Source of the DNA: Dyella marensis | GTDB lineage: Bacteria; Pseudomonadota; Gammaproteobacteria; Xanthomonadales; Rhodanobacteraceae | Assembly: GCF_900112865.1 (NCBI RefSeq) | Contig: NZ_FONH01000003.1 | Location: 266,005 to 330,004, forward strand | Reading direction: 5' to 3' | Length of the DNA: 64,000 nt | Shown: positions 25,732 through 33,514 of the stretch, in pieces | Position numbering within the stretch: the first letter of the stretch is position 1 | How the letters are laid out: every line of letters begins with the position of its first letter | The notes under the pieces: generated by a model | Told to the model about the DNA's origin: nothing | What the model saw: only the letters and a program-made list of their open reading frames with translations | The model's database searches: none | Translations under genes and position numbers: made by a program

Positions 25732-26199
25732 TCATTGCGGCGCGATGTGCGTGCTGCATTCCACCGGGTCGGTGCAGGGCGTATCCGCGGCGCGCAGGCG
25801 CAGCGAGCCGTCCGATGCGGGGGTGGCGGTCACCTGCAGCGTGCCGTCGTTGTAGACCGTCTCGCCGGTCGTCGGCGCCGCATCCGCCGCTCCGGCGGTG
25901 AGGTTGGCGCCCGAGCCCATCGGCAGGACCAGGAACTGGCCGCCGGCGGTGGCAAACGCGCCCAGCACGCGGCCGTTGAGATCGTTGACCTGCACGAAGC
26001 GCACGCCGTCGCGCTGGAACACATAGACATGCCAGCGCGGGCTGGCGCTGACGTCCGGTGCATTGGGCCAGGCCTGGCCGAGGCCGGAGGCAGGCCCGGT
26101 GGCCTGCGCAGCCAGGGGCGCCAGGGCGAACAGGACGAACGCAAACAGGGACAACGGACTGCGCCGGAACGCGCCGCGATGCGTGATGGAACGAGTCAT
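25732..26199 (-). CDS. Small secreted protein of unknown function
   Basis: 155-residue exported protein. It starts at MTRSITH behind AAGG; an upstream ATG at 26217 is possible. The signal peptide ends at AAQATG. The mature part is beta-rich with WHVYVFQRDGVRFVQVNDLNGRVLGAF, GGQFLVLPMGS and two C-terminal cysteines (CTDPVEC) that may form a disulphide. No family recognised. It is divergent from the CxxCH protein gene across 364 bp and followed by two hairpins. Confidence 0.7.
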   Translation of the reverse strand: MTRSITHRGAFRRSPLSLFAFVLFALAPLAAQATGPASGLGQAWPNAPDVSASPRWHVYVFQRDGVRFVQVNDLNGRVLGAFATAGGQFLVLPMGSGANLTAGAADAAPTTGETVYNDGTLQVTATPASDGSLRLRAADTPCTDPVECSTHIAPQ

Positions 26200-26563
26200 G
26201 GCCTTACCCCCTTTCATGGGTGTGGTGGTTACGCGCACTGCACGAGCTCCCCCAGGCTAGCGCCGTCCGCGCGCAGATGCTGCGACGTCTTAGTCCGGTT
26301 GGCGCCAAGGCGGAGTCTTTTTACAGACTCCCGCCCGTCACATCGTCTGCACGCCGCTGGCGCGACCTTACCGCCGCCGCGCCAGGGGGGCGCATCAGGG
26401 GGCATCGCAGAACCATCTCCCAGCCCAGGATTCCTGGCGACGCAGGTCGCCGGCAAGCGATCGGCATGAGGCCGGTCCGGGGTCAGCCGCATCCGGACGA
26501 GAAGGAGGCGCGGACGCAAGGTCCACGCCCAGGGGGTTCATTTATGCAAAGGGAGCAGATGCA
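26200..26563. other. Intergenic region between divergent genes
   Basis: 364 bp with no convincing gene on either strand. A partial inverted repeat at about 26309-26335 (GGAGTC, TTTTTACA, GACTCC) is the main structure. It might be a regulatory site for one of the divergent genes. No clear -10 box was seen. Confidence 0.5.
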
Positions 26564-27907
26564 ATGCGCATGAATCGATTAGGGATATGGGGAGCGCTGG
26601 CCGCGCTGAGCTTCGTCGCCGGAGCGGCGAACGCGGGCACCTTTCCGGATTTCGGCTACAAGCCGCCGTCCAGCTATACCGGCGCCTTGTTCCAGTTGAG
26701 CCAGGATTATCCGAAGCAGATGCCGAACTCGGCGCCGCCGGCTTTCTTCGCCCAGGTGCCCAAGCCGCTGACCAACGATTTCGAGAAGTGGCGGCCGTAC
26801 GTGGACGAGGTGAAGAAGTATTGCCTGGAAGGCAATGTGGAAACCGACTGGGTGGTGCAGAAGAACCGCGTACGCCGCTGGTACCACGCGCCGTGGCAGC
26901 ACTACGGCCCGGATGGCCGCGAAGGCGTGCATGGCCTGACCAAGGAAGCGCAGATCCAGCCGCTGCAGCTCGCGCCGACCCAGAAAACCGCCGGCCAGAC
27001 CTATGCGGTGGGCATCTACAACGACCTCGGCGGCTACACCTTCGGCCAGGTCTGGAAGGATCCGCAGAATCCCGATCCGCGCTACACCTCCAAGCCCAAC
27101 AGCTTCCCGAACGGCACCGTGGTGTGCAAGGCGCTGTTCGCCGACGTGGTGCAGTCCGAGGTGCCGTTCCTGCAGAACCCGGTGCAGTGGGATGCGTACA
27201 TCACCGACTCGTTCAAGTCGTCCAACCGCGTGATGCGCAAGGTCGCGCTGATCCAGATGGACTTCGCCGTGCGCGACACGCGCATTCCGGGCACGGGCTG
27301 GATCTTCGGCACCTTCCAGTACAACGGCGCCAAGACCGGCAAGGCGGGCTGGGACAATCTAGTGCCGGTAGGCGTGATGTGGGGCAACGATCCGCAGGAC
27401 AACGGCAACACGTACAGCAATCCGCAGCCGACGGTCACCAAGATCAACCCCAACCTGAAAGAGACGGCGATCAACGCCAACACCAGGGAATTGCCACCCA
27501 CCCACCTGGGTTGGAATGGCCGCCTCAACGGACCGGTGGACAATCCGGTCAGCGCCTGCATGAGCTGCCACATGACGGCGGAAGCGCCGGCGGTATCGCC
27601 GATGAATCCGACCTTCCAGGCCAATCCGCCACCGATGGGTTCGCCCGAGTGGATGCGCTGGTTCCAGAACGAACCGGCCGGCCAGCCGTTCGATCCGGGC
27701 AAGGCCTTGAGCACGGACTACAGCCTGCAGCTGGCCGGTGGCCTGCAGAACTTCTATGACTGGAAGTGCAACCAGGGCGGCGTGTTCGTCAACGGCGGCG
27801 ACGCCTGCACCAATCGCGCGAACGTGCGGCTGCAGCTCAATGCCGTGCCGAAGCCGGTGAAGATCTTCAAGGTGACCCGCGATCCGGGCCTGGACGATAT
27901 CCACTAA
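26564..27907 (+). CDS. Secreted protein with a single c-type haem motif
   Basis: 447-residue periplasmic protein. The signal peptide ends at GAANAG. A single haem-binding motif, C-M-S-C-H, occurs at about residues 329-333 (SACMSCHM), followed by Met-rich AVSPMNPTF that could supply the axial ligand. Most of the protein (40-310) is of unknown fold and rich in Trp/Tyr/Pro. Four other cysteines are scattered. The single haem late in a large protein resembles secreted oxidases or surface haem proteins of unknown role. Covalent haem attachment is expected from the motif but not shown. It is monocistronic, with a hairpin after the stop. Confidence 0.75.
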   Translation: MRMNRLGIWGALAALSFVAGAANAGTFPDFGYKPPSSYTGALFQLSQDYPKQMPNSAPPAFFAQVPKPLTNDFEKWRPYVDEVKKYCLEGNVETDWVVQKNRVRRWYHAPWQHYGPDGREGVHGLTKEAQIQPLQLAPTQKTAGQTYAVGIYNDLGGYTFGQVWKDPQNPDPRYTSKPNSFPNGTVVCKALFADVVQSEVPFLQNPVQWDAYITDSFKSSNRVMRKVALIQMDFAVRDTRIPGTGWIFGTFQYNGAKTGKAGWDNLVPVGVMWGNDPQDNGNTYSNPQPTVTKINPNLKETAINANTRELPPTHLGWNGRLNGPVDNPVSACMSCHMTAEAPAVSPMNPTFQANPPPMGSPEWMRWFQNEPAGQPFDPGKALSTDYSLQLAGGLQNFYDWKCNQGGVFVNGGDACTNRANVRLQLNAVPKPVKIFKVTRDPGLDDIH

Positions 27908-27912
27908 GGAAA

Positions 27913-27954
27913 GCATGCGTCCACCCTCTTCCGAGGGGGAGGGTGGATCCATGC
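27913..27954 (+). terminator. Hairpin after the CxxCH gene
   Basis: TCCACCCTC (27920-27928) pairs with GAGGGTGGA (27939-27947), extended outward by GCATG/CATGC. It starts 6 bp after the stop. It lacks a T run and directly precedes repeat A2. Confidence 0.55.
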
Positions 27955-27960
27955 CGGCGC

Positions 27961-28051
27961 AGGTTGGGGTGAGCCGCAGGCGAAGCCCGACATGGGAGCC
28001 TCAAGACGTATCGCAACGTTGGGGTTCGCCTGCGGCTCACCCCAACCTACG
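27961..28051. repeat. Repeat family A, copy 2
   Basis: AGGTTGGGGTGAGCCGC starts the element and its complement GCGGCTCACCCCAACCT ends it. The 24-bp arms flank about 40 bp. It lies between the hairpin at 27913 and the convergent ArsR stop at 28074. Confidence 0.9.
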
Positions 28052-28073
28052 CTGGCGCTGGGTCGAGCGAAGA

Positions 28074-28421
28074 TCAGTCTTCGACGAAGTTTTTCAGGCG
28101 CAGCAGCGCGGCGTCCCATTGCGCCGCGATCGCGTCGAGCGAACGGCGCGCTTCCTCGATGCGCGACAGCTCCAGTTCCCAGCGCCGCTCGCGCCCCAGC
28201 TTCGCATCGCGCACCAGTCCCGCTTCCGCCAGCACCTGCAGGTGCTTGGTCACCGCCTGCCGGCTGATCTCGGTGCCGACGGTGAGCTGGGCGATCGACA
28301 TCGCGCCGCCGGCGCAGAGCAGGGCGACCAGGCGCAGGCGGGTGGCGTCGCCGAGCGCGGCGAACACCGGGGCCGCGCGCTGCAGCACGGGCACGGCGAT
28401 GGATTTACTGCGTGTCGACAT
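28074..28421 (-). CDS. ArsR family regulator
   Basis: 115-residue winged-helix repressor: FAALGDATRLRLVALLCAGG (about 20-39), then SIAQLTVGTEISRQAVTKHLQVLAEAGLV as the DNA-binding helices. There are no metal-site cysteines, so it belongs to the ArsR type paired with SRPBCC proteins. Its start overlaps the end of the SRPBCC gene by 17 bp, so the two are translationally linked. It probably binds the two palindromes at 28904-28961. Confidence 0.9.
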   Translation of the reverse strand: MSTRSKSIAVPVLQRAAPVFAALGDATRLRLVALLCAGGAMSIAQLTVGTEISRQAVTKHLQVLAEAGLVRDAKLGRERRWELELSRIEEARRSLDAIAAQWDAALLRLKNFVED

Positions 28422-28869
28422 GGCGGCGGATGTTTTCCATCTGGGCGTCCCAGCCGCCGCTGTTCATGCGGTAGGCCTCCTGGCGGCGCGCGGCCGGGAT
28501 GCGGTCGAAGCCGGATTCGACCACGCGCAGCAAGGTGCCGCCGGCCTGTTCCTCCAGCGTGAACTCCACCAGGGTGGTGGGCTCGTCCGAGTAGTCGTTG
28601 TTGGGATCGATCGCATACGGATGCCAGCGGAACGAGAGATAGCGCTCCGGCTCGATGCGTTCGACCAGCGCCTCGAACACGACGTGTTCGTAGCCGGGGT
28701 AGGTGATGTTGCCGCGCGTGTATTGGCCGGGCACGAAGCGCTGGCCGGTGAGCTTGACGCCGAACCAGCTGCCGAAGGATTCGGCATCGGCGAGTGCCTG
28801 CCACACGCGCGAGCGCGGGGACTTGAGCTGGACCTGGCGTTCGATGCGGTCGGTCGACGAAACGTTCAT
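28405..28869 (-). CDS. SRPBCC (AHSA1-like) domain protein
   Basis: 154-residue protein with the START/Bet v1-like ligand-binding fold: ERQVQLKSPRSRVWQALAD at the start, FGSWFGVKL, and SGGWDAQMENI at the end, all typical of AHSA1-type proteins. It would bind a hydrophobic ligand. The ATG follows CGGAGG. It is the first gene of a two-gene operon with an overlapping ArsR regulator. This pairing is common and usually of unknown physiological role. Confidence 0.88.
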   Translation of the reverse strand: MNVSSTDRIERQVQLKSPRSRVWQALADAESFGSWFGVKLTGQRFVPGQYTRGNITYPGYEHVVFEALVERIEPERYLSFRWHPYAIDPNNDYSDEPTTLVEFTLEEQAGGTLLRVVESGFDRIPAARRQEAYRMNSGGWDAQMENIRRHVDTQ

Positions 28870-28903
28870 GCGGTCCTCCGGGGATCGGGTGGGGCAGGTT
28901 GAA

Positions 28904-28923
28904 ATGCAACTTGGAGGTTGCAT
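28904..28923. promoter_or_regulatory. ArsR operator candidate 1
   Basis: ATGCAAC and GTTGCAT form a perfect inverted repeat with a 6-nt spacer, 35 bp upstream of the SRPBCC start. A second site lies one period of 40 bp away. Confidence 0.65.
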
Positions 28924-28943
28924 GTTAGGTCGCTCGCCGTTTA

Positions 28944-28961
28944 AATGCAACCAACCGGTTG
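28944..28961. promoter_or_regulatory. ArsR operator candidate 2
   Basis: ATGCAACC with GGTTGC around AACC, the same half-site as in the neighbour at 28904-28923. Centres are 40 bp apart, so dimers could bind on one face of the helix. Confidence 0.6.
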
Positions 28962-29061
28962 CCTATGGCCGGGGCCGCTTTTCTGCCTGTTCCCAGTCAT
29001 GTTCCGCGCTGGCCATGGTGCTAACGTGTCGCGCCGTCGTATCCGCTACACGAATCCCCGC

Positions 29062-29877
29062 ATGACACATCCGTTCTGGCGCGCTCTCGTCGCCATCCTG
29101 CTGCTCACCTGTGCGCATTGCGCGCTCGCCCAGACGCCGCGCAGCGTCATGCTGGAAGACCTCACCTGGACCGAGCTGCGCGATGCGCAGCAGGCCGGCA
29201 AGACCACCATCATCATTCCGATCGGCGGCACCGAGCAGAGCGGCCCCGGCGTCGCGCTCGGCAAGCACAACGCACGCGCGGCCTTCCTCGCGCGCAGGAT
29301 CGCCGAGCGCCTGGGCGATGCGCTGGTGGCGCCGGTGGTGGCCTATGTGCCGGAAGGCGCGATCTCGCCGCCGCAGGGCCATATGAAATTCCCCGGCACT
29401 ATCACCGTGCCCGATGCGGCTTTCGAAGCCACGCTGGTCTCGGCGGCGCAGAGCTTCGCGGCGCATGGCTTCCGCAACGTGGTGTTCCTCGGCGACCACG
29501 GCGGTTACCAGAACGACTTGAAGCGCGTGGTGGCGCAGCTGGACAAGGCCTGGGCCGGCAAACCGGTGCACGCCTTGGTGCCTGCCGCGTATTACCAGGC
29601 CAGCTCAGACGGCTACGCCGCCATGCTGCGCAAGCAGGGCTATCGCGACGACGAGATCGGCATGCATGCCGGTCTTGCCGATACCTCGCTGCAACTGGCG
29701 GTGGCGCCGCAGATGGTGCGCCTCGATGCGCTCAGGCGCGGCCCGAAACTGGGCGCCGCCGACGGCGTGTTCGGCGGCGATCCGCGCCGCTCCAGCGCCG
29801 CGCTCGGCCAGGCCGGCGTCGATGCTATCGTTGCGCGCACCGTGGACGCGATCCGCCAGGCCACGGCCGGCCGCTGA
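29062..29877 (+). CDS. Creatininase-family amidohydrolase, secreted
   Basis: 271-residue protein with a signal peptide ending at CALAQ. Creatininase-family landmarks are PIGGTEQSGPG (metal-ligand Glu), GDHGGYQND and MHAGLADTSLQL. The usual forms are GS-EQHGPHLP, GNGHGGN and HAGE-ETS, so some ligand positions differ: Ser for the first His, and Ala/Asp changes in the last motif. Export is unusual for this family. It may have lost or changed catalytic chemistry. It precedes the beta-propeller gene by 50 bp in the same direction, probably an operon. Confidence 0.82.
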   Translation: MTHPFWRALVAILLLTCAHCALAQTPRSVMLEDLTWTELRDAQQAGKTTIIIPIGGTEQSGPGVALGKHNARAAFLARRIAERLGDALVAPVVAYVPEGAISPPQGHMKFPGTITVPDAAFEATLVSAAQSFAAHGFRNVVFLGDHGGYQNDLKRVVAQLDKAWAGKPVHALVPAAYYQASSDGYAAMLRKQGYRDDEIGMHAGLADTSLQLAVAPQMVRLDALRRGPKLGAADGVFGGDPRRSSAALGQAGVDAIVARTVDAIRQATAGR

Positions 29878-29927
29878 GCTCACGGGCCGGGCTTTCCCTC
29901 ATCCCTCGAAGAACCAACGGAACTCCC

Positions 29928-31115
29928 ATGATGTCTCGATCCCTTCGCGCGCCGCGGCTTGCCACTTTCGCAAGCGCGCTGGCCGGCCTTGGCCTTTCCC
30001 TCGCCGCGCAGGCCGCACCGCCGGTGCAGACCGTGGCCGGCATGCCCGCCGTGGTCAATCCGGCCAACATGTACACCGAGGCGCGCGCCGGCAACTTCAG
30101 CCCGGCGGTGAAGGGCGCGCTCGAGCGCATCTACGTGCCGAACCTGCGTTCGGACACGGTGTCGGTGATCGACCCGGCCACCTACAAGGTGATCGACACG
30201 CTGCCGGTGGGCCGCAGCCCGCAGCACGTGGTGCCGGCGTGGGATCTGCAGACGCTGTGGGTGACCAACAACGCCGAAGGCCGCAGCGATGGCAGCCTCA
30301 CGCCGATCGATCCGAAGACCGGCAAGGCCGGCAAGGCGATCGAGGTGGACGATCCGTACAACATGTACTTCACCCCGGATGGCAAGGAAGCGATCGTAGT
30401 GGCCGAGGCGCACGCGCGGCTCGACTTCCGCGATGCGCACACCATGCAGCTGCACAACAGCCTCGACGCGCCGCAGTGCAAGGGCATCAACCACGCCGAC
30501 TTCTCCATCGACGGCCACTACGCCATCTTCACCTGCGAGTTCGGCGGCAAGCTGGTCAAGATCGACATGGTCAAGCGCAAGGTGCTCGGCTATCTCGACC
30601 TCGATGCCAAGGGCATGCCGCAGGACATCCGCGTCTCGCCGGACGGCAAGGTGTTCTACGTGGCCGACATGATGGCCGACGGCGTCTTCATGGTGGACGG
30701 CGACAGCTTCACCAAGATCGGCTTCGTCAAGACCGGCATCGGCACGCACGGCCTGTATCCCAGCCGCGACGGCAGCAAGCTGTACGTCGCCAACCGCGGC
30801 TCCAACCACGTGCACGGCGAGCGCCGCGGCAACAAGAAGGGCGTGAACAAGGGCAGCGTGTCGGTGATCGATTTCGCCACGCGCCAGGTGGTGGCCAACT
30901 GGCCGATCCCCGGCGGCGGCAGCCCCGACATGGGCAATGTGAGCGCGGACGGCAAGACGCTGTGGCTGTCGGGTCGTTACGACGATCTGGTCTATGCCTT
31001 CGATACCGCTACCGGTGCGGTGCGCAAGATCAAGGTCGGCGCCGAGCCGCACGGGCTCGCGGTGTGGCCGCAGCCGGGGCGGTATTCGCTGGGGCATACG
31101 GGCATCATGCGCTGA
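29928..31115 (+). CDS. YVTN-type beta-propeller secreted protein
   Basis: 395-residue exported protein (signal peptide ending AAQAAP). It contains repeated propeller blades with the YVTN-like pattern: IYVPNLRSDTVSVIDPATYKVIDTLPVG, FYVADMMADGVFMVDG, LYVANRGSN, then GSVSVIDFATRQVV. Such proteins are usually periplasmic or surface scaffolds, often near PQQ or cytochrome systems. Two ATGs begin the gene; the first is used. Likely co-transcribed with the creatininase-like gene upstream. Ligand unknown. Confidence 0.85.
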   Translation: MMSRSLRAPRLATFASALAGLGLSLAAQAAPPVQTVAGMPAVVNPANMYTEARAGNFSPAVKGALERIYVPNLRSDTVSVIDPATYKVIDTLPVGRSPQHVVPAWDLQTLWVTNNAEGRSDGSLTPIDPKTGKAGKAIEVDDPYNMYFTPDGKEAIVVAEAHARLDFRDAHTMQLHNSLDAPQCKGINHADFSIDGHYAIFTCEFGGKLVKIDMVKRKVLGYLDLDAKGMPQDIRVSPDGKVFYVADMMADGVFMVDGDSFTKIGFVKTGIGTHGLYPSRDGSKLYVANRGSNHVHGERRGNKKGVNKGSVSVIDFATRQVVANWPIPGGGSPDMGNVSADGKTLWLSGRYDDLVYAFDTATGAVRKIKVGAEPHGLAVWPQPGRYSLGHTGIMR

Positions 31116-31126
31116 GGCGCAACCGC

Positions 31127-31219
31127 GTAGGTTGGGGTGAGCCGCAGGCGAACCCCAACATCCATCGCGCCCATTTGCACCGCGATGTCGGGGTTCGCCT
31201 GCGGCTCACCCCAACCTAC
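31127..31219. repeat. Repeat family A, copy 3
   Basis: 93-bp element with arms GTAGGTTGGGGTGAGCC and GGCTCACCCCAACCTAC. It begins 11 bp after the propeller stop and ends 16 bp before the convergent GIY-YIG stop. Confidence 0.92.
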
Positions 31220-31235
31220 AGCAGCCACGCGGATG

Positions 31236-31493
31236 TCAGGGCTTCAGGAAGTCGATCTTCTTCCCCTTCGGCAACTGCTTGATCTCCCATTCCGCGCGCG
31301 ACGCTGCCGCGCGATCCGCATACGACCTGGAACCCAGCAATCGCAACGGCGGATGCGAGCGCGTATACCGCGCGCCCTTGCCATCGACGTGCGCCCGATA
31401 GCGCGCCTCCAGATCGTTGGTGATGCCGGCGTAATACGAACCGTCGCGACATTCGATCAGGTAGAGGAACCAGGGGCGTTCTTCGTTGGGCAC
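31236..31493 (-). CDS. GIY-YIG nuclease family protein
   Basis: 85-residue single-domain protein of the UPF0213/YhbQ type: FLYLIECRDGSYYAGITND at the start (the GIY-YIG variant YLI...YAG), then LEARYRAHVDGKGARYT with the catalytic-type Arg, and the Glu in RAEWEIKQLPKGKK. The start is GTG at 31493. The window has no other in-frame start nearby. Family members cut DNA weakly in vitro, but the cell role is unclear. Confidence 0.85.
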   Translation of the reverse strand: MPNEERPWFLYLIECRDGSYYAGITNDLEARYRAHVDGKGARYTRSHPPLRLLGSRSYADRAAASRAEWEIKQLPKGKKIDFLKP

Positions 31494-31522
31494 GGTGGCA
31501 GCAGGGCGGTGGCGGCGGCCGG

Positions 31523-31528
31523 TATAAT
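31523..31528 (+). promoter_or_regulatory. Possible -10 box of the yjdM gene
   Basis: A perfect TATAAT in very GC-rich sequence, 32 bp upstream of the ATG at 31560. No good -35 box at the right spacing. Confidence 0.4.
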
Positions 31529-31559
31529 CGCCGGTCGTCCATCTCGCAGGAACCCCGCC

Positions 31560-31901
31560 ATGTCCGACATCCCCGCCTGTCCGCGCTGCGGCATGGAAAA
31601 CACCTACCCGGACGGCGACAACTACGTCTGTCCCGACTGCGCCCACGAATGGCCGATGGCCGCCGCCGCGACGGAAGAGGAAGCGATGCTGGTGCGCGAC
31701 GTCAACGGCAACGTGCTCAACGGCGGCGACACCGTGGTGGTGATCAAGGACCTCAAGGTGAAGGGGTCTTCCATTGTGCTCAAGCAGGGCACGGTGATCC
31801 GCAATATCCGCCTGGTCGACGGCGATGCGGAGCACATCGAAGGCAACTCCGACAAGATCAAGGGCCTGGTGCTGAAGGTCTGCTTCCTGCGCAAGGCCTG
31901 A
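31560..31901 (+). CDS. yjdM: Zinc-ribbon protein YjdM/PhnA
   Basis: 113-residue protein. The N-terminal zinc ribbon is C8-x-x-C11 (ACPRCG) and C24-x-x-C27 (VCPDCAHEW). The C-terminal domain has RDVNGNVLNGGDTVVVIKDLKVKGSS and VIRNIRLV, the YjdM signature. It was once called PhnA because of its place near phosphonate genes, but it is not a phosphonate enzyme in most genomes and its function is unresolved. ATG follows a TATAAT at 31523 and AGGA. Confidence 0.9.
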   Translation: MSDIPACPRCGMENTYPDGDNYVCPDCAHEWPMAAAATEEEAMLVRDVNGNVLNGGDTVVVIKDLKVKGSSIVLKQGTVIRNIRLVDGDAEHIEGNSDKIKGLVLKVCFLRKA

Positions 31902-32000
31902 GCCCGCGGCACGCGTCCCGGAAGCGGCGCTCAAGAAATCCCGTTGGCGGCCGATAGGGCGGTAATCGTCCATCGCCGCCGTCCGGAGCCGTTCCGCCTC

Positions 32001-32369
32001 ATGCACAAAACGCCTGCCCGCCTGAGCGGCAACCGCGTCGACTGGGACGACGAGCGCCTCGCCGCCCTGCTGAAGAAGACTGAGGGCTGGACCCTGGACA
32101 ACCGCGACACCGCGGAGCCGCTGGAGGTGCAGTTGCACGTCGGCTGGGGCGCATCGACCGGGCGGCATGCCAGCCTGGTGTGGGAGCGCGATCAGGCCGT
32201 GGTGGTGGTGACCGCTTTCGCCATCGCAGTCGGCGAGCACGTGCGCATCGACCGCCATGCGGGCGAGGAGGTGCGCAGCGCCTGGGGCGTGGTGGTGGAC
32301 GGGCGCGAAGGCTTCCGCGCCGGGGATCGCGAAACCGGCGCCTGGGTGCACTGGGTGCACATGCGCTGA
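32001..32369 (+). CDS. Hypothetical protein, tandem paralogue 1
   Basis: 122-residue soluble protein. It shares a clear homologous frame with the gene at 32481: GWTLDNRDT, QLHVGWGASTGRHASLVWERDQAV, VRIDRHAG and the ending WVHWVHMR. No family recognised. The second copy starts 111 bp downstream, so the pair arose by tandem duplication followed by strong divergence. Its start ATG is the only one that keeps the homologous N-terminal region. Confidence 0.7.
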   Translation: MHKTPARLSGNRVDWDDERLAALLKKTEGWTLDNRDTAEPLEVQLHVGWGASTGRHASLVWERDQAVVVVTAFAIAVGEHVRIDRHAGEEVRSAWGVVVDGREGFRAGDRETGAWVHWVHMR

Positions 32370-32480
32370 GATCTGCCGGAACGGCGGCACCGTTCACCCA
32401 AAATCGGCGCGAAAACGGCACAATCGCCGCATCCCGCGGCGCGCGAGGCGTGCCGCTCCCGATCGCGAGGTGCCGCGCCC

Positions 32481-32855
32481 ATGTCCTTCCACAAGCCCCC
32501 GTCCAAGTGGGAATCCAACAAGGTCGACTGGTCCGATCCGGACCTGAAGGCCTTGCTCGACCGCTCGGTGGGCTGGACGCTGGACAACCGCAGCGGCTTC
32601 GACGCGCAGCGGGTGGAAGTGCATATCGGCTGGAGCGCCGGCGGCGGCCGGCCGGCCTTGCTGGTGTGGGAACGCGGGCAGGCCCTGGTGCTGGAGACGC
32701 AGTTCCCGATCCCGAAGGACGAGAAGGTGCGCATCGACCGCATGACCACCGCCGGCCTGCGCAGCGTGTGGGGCGTGGTGGCGGACGGGCGCAAGGGCAC
32801 CCGCGAGGGAGACTTGGAAAACAATATCCACGTGCACTGGGTGCACATGCAGTAA
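32481..32855 (+). CDS. Hypothetical protein, tandem paralogue 2
   Basis: 124-residue soluble protein, the relative of the gene at 32001: SVGWTLDNRSG, EVHIGWSAGGGRPALLVWERGQAL, VRIDRMTT, SVWGVVADGRKG and HVHWVHMQ. Identity is roughly half, so both copies seem to be under selection. The invariant W and H residues (VWER, HWVHM) are candidates for a binding site. Function unknown. No hydrophobic leader is visible. Confidence 0.7.
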   Translation: MSFHKPPSKWESNKVDWSDPDLKALLDRSVGWTLDNRSGFDAQRVEVHIGWSAGGGRPALLVWERGQALVLETQFPIPKDEKVRIDRMTTAGLRSVWGVVADGRKGTREGDLENNIHVHWVHMQ

Positions 32856-32895
32856 GCGGGGCGCGCAGACCGGCGGTCCGCACGCCCCGGAGGCT

Positions 32896-33390
32896 TCAGG
32901 CCGCCGCCTTGCGGATCTGCTCGAGGTCGATCTTGCCCATCTGCATCACTGCGCCCATCGCGCGCGCCGCCTTGTCCTGCTCCGTGCCGGTCATCAGCCG
33001 GATCAGCTCCTCGGGCACGATCTGCCACGACAGGCCGTAGCGATCCTTCAGCCAGCCGCAATGGCTTTCCGCGCCGCCGCCGGCGACGAGGCCGTTCCAG
33101 AAATGGTCGATTTCCTGCTGCGAGCGGCACTGCACGACCAGCGAGACCGACTCGTTGAACTTGAAGATCGGGCCGCCGTTGAGGGCGGTGAAGGCCTGGC
33201 CGTCGAGCTCGAAGGCCACCGTCATCACGTCGCCTTCCTTGCGTCCGGACGCCTGGGCCACTTCCTTGGTGTAGCGCGCCACGTGGGTGATGCGCGAGTT
33301 CTCGAACAGGGATACGTAGAGCCTGGCCGCCTCTTCGGCCTCGTGGTCGAACCACAGGAATGGGGTGATGCGCTGGAATCGGCTGGTCAT
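32896..33390 (-). CDS. VOC family protein (PhnB-like)
   Basis: 164-residue protein of the glyoxalase-like fold used in PhnB and 3-demethylubiquinone methyltransferase-like proteins: QRITPFLWFDHEAEEAARLYVSLFENSRI at the start, TVAFELDGQAFTALNGGP, and HCGWLKDRYGLSWQIVPEEL near 105-125. The family has two beta-alpha-beta-beta-beta units that often bind metal. The substrate is unknown. It is transcribed away from the paralogue pair and after a terminator of the exbD gene. Confidence 0.9.
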   Translation of the reverse strand: MTSRFQRITPFLWFDHEAEEAARLYVSLFENSRITHVARYTKEVAQASGRKEGDVMTVAFELDGQAFTALNGGPIFKFNESVSLVVQCRSQQEIDHFWNGLVAGGGAESHCGWLKDRYGLSWQIVPEELIRLMTGTEQDKAARAMGAVMQMGKIDLEQIRKAAA

Positions 33391-33472
33391 CGCTGGATCC
33401 TCGTGAGTGGGTGGCAAAGACGCCGCAAGGTGGCGTTCCATCCAGGCGACGAACGGCGAAATCGGGAATCGA

Positions 33473-33504
33473 CACGAGGGGACGAAAAAATCCGTCCCCT
33501 CGTG
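33473..33504 (-). terminator. Terminator of the exbD gene
   Basis: CACGAGGGGACG and CGTCCCCTCGTG form a perfect 12-bp stem with an A-rich (T-rich on the transcribed side) loop. It begins 11 bp after the exbD stop at 33515. Confidence 0.75.
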
Positions 33505-33514
33505 CCGGCTCGGC

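Noticed and set aside
31560-31901. yjdM as evidence of phosphonate use
   Set aside because: The name PhnA is historical; no phn genes for C-P lyase or transport lie nearby.
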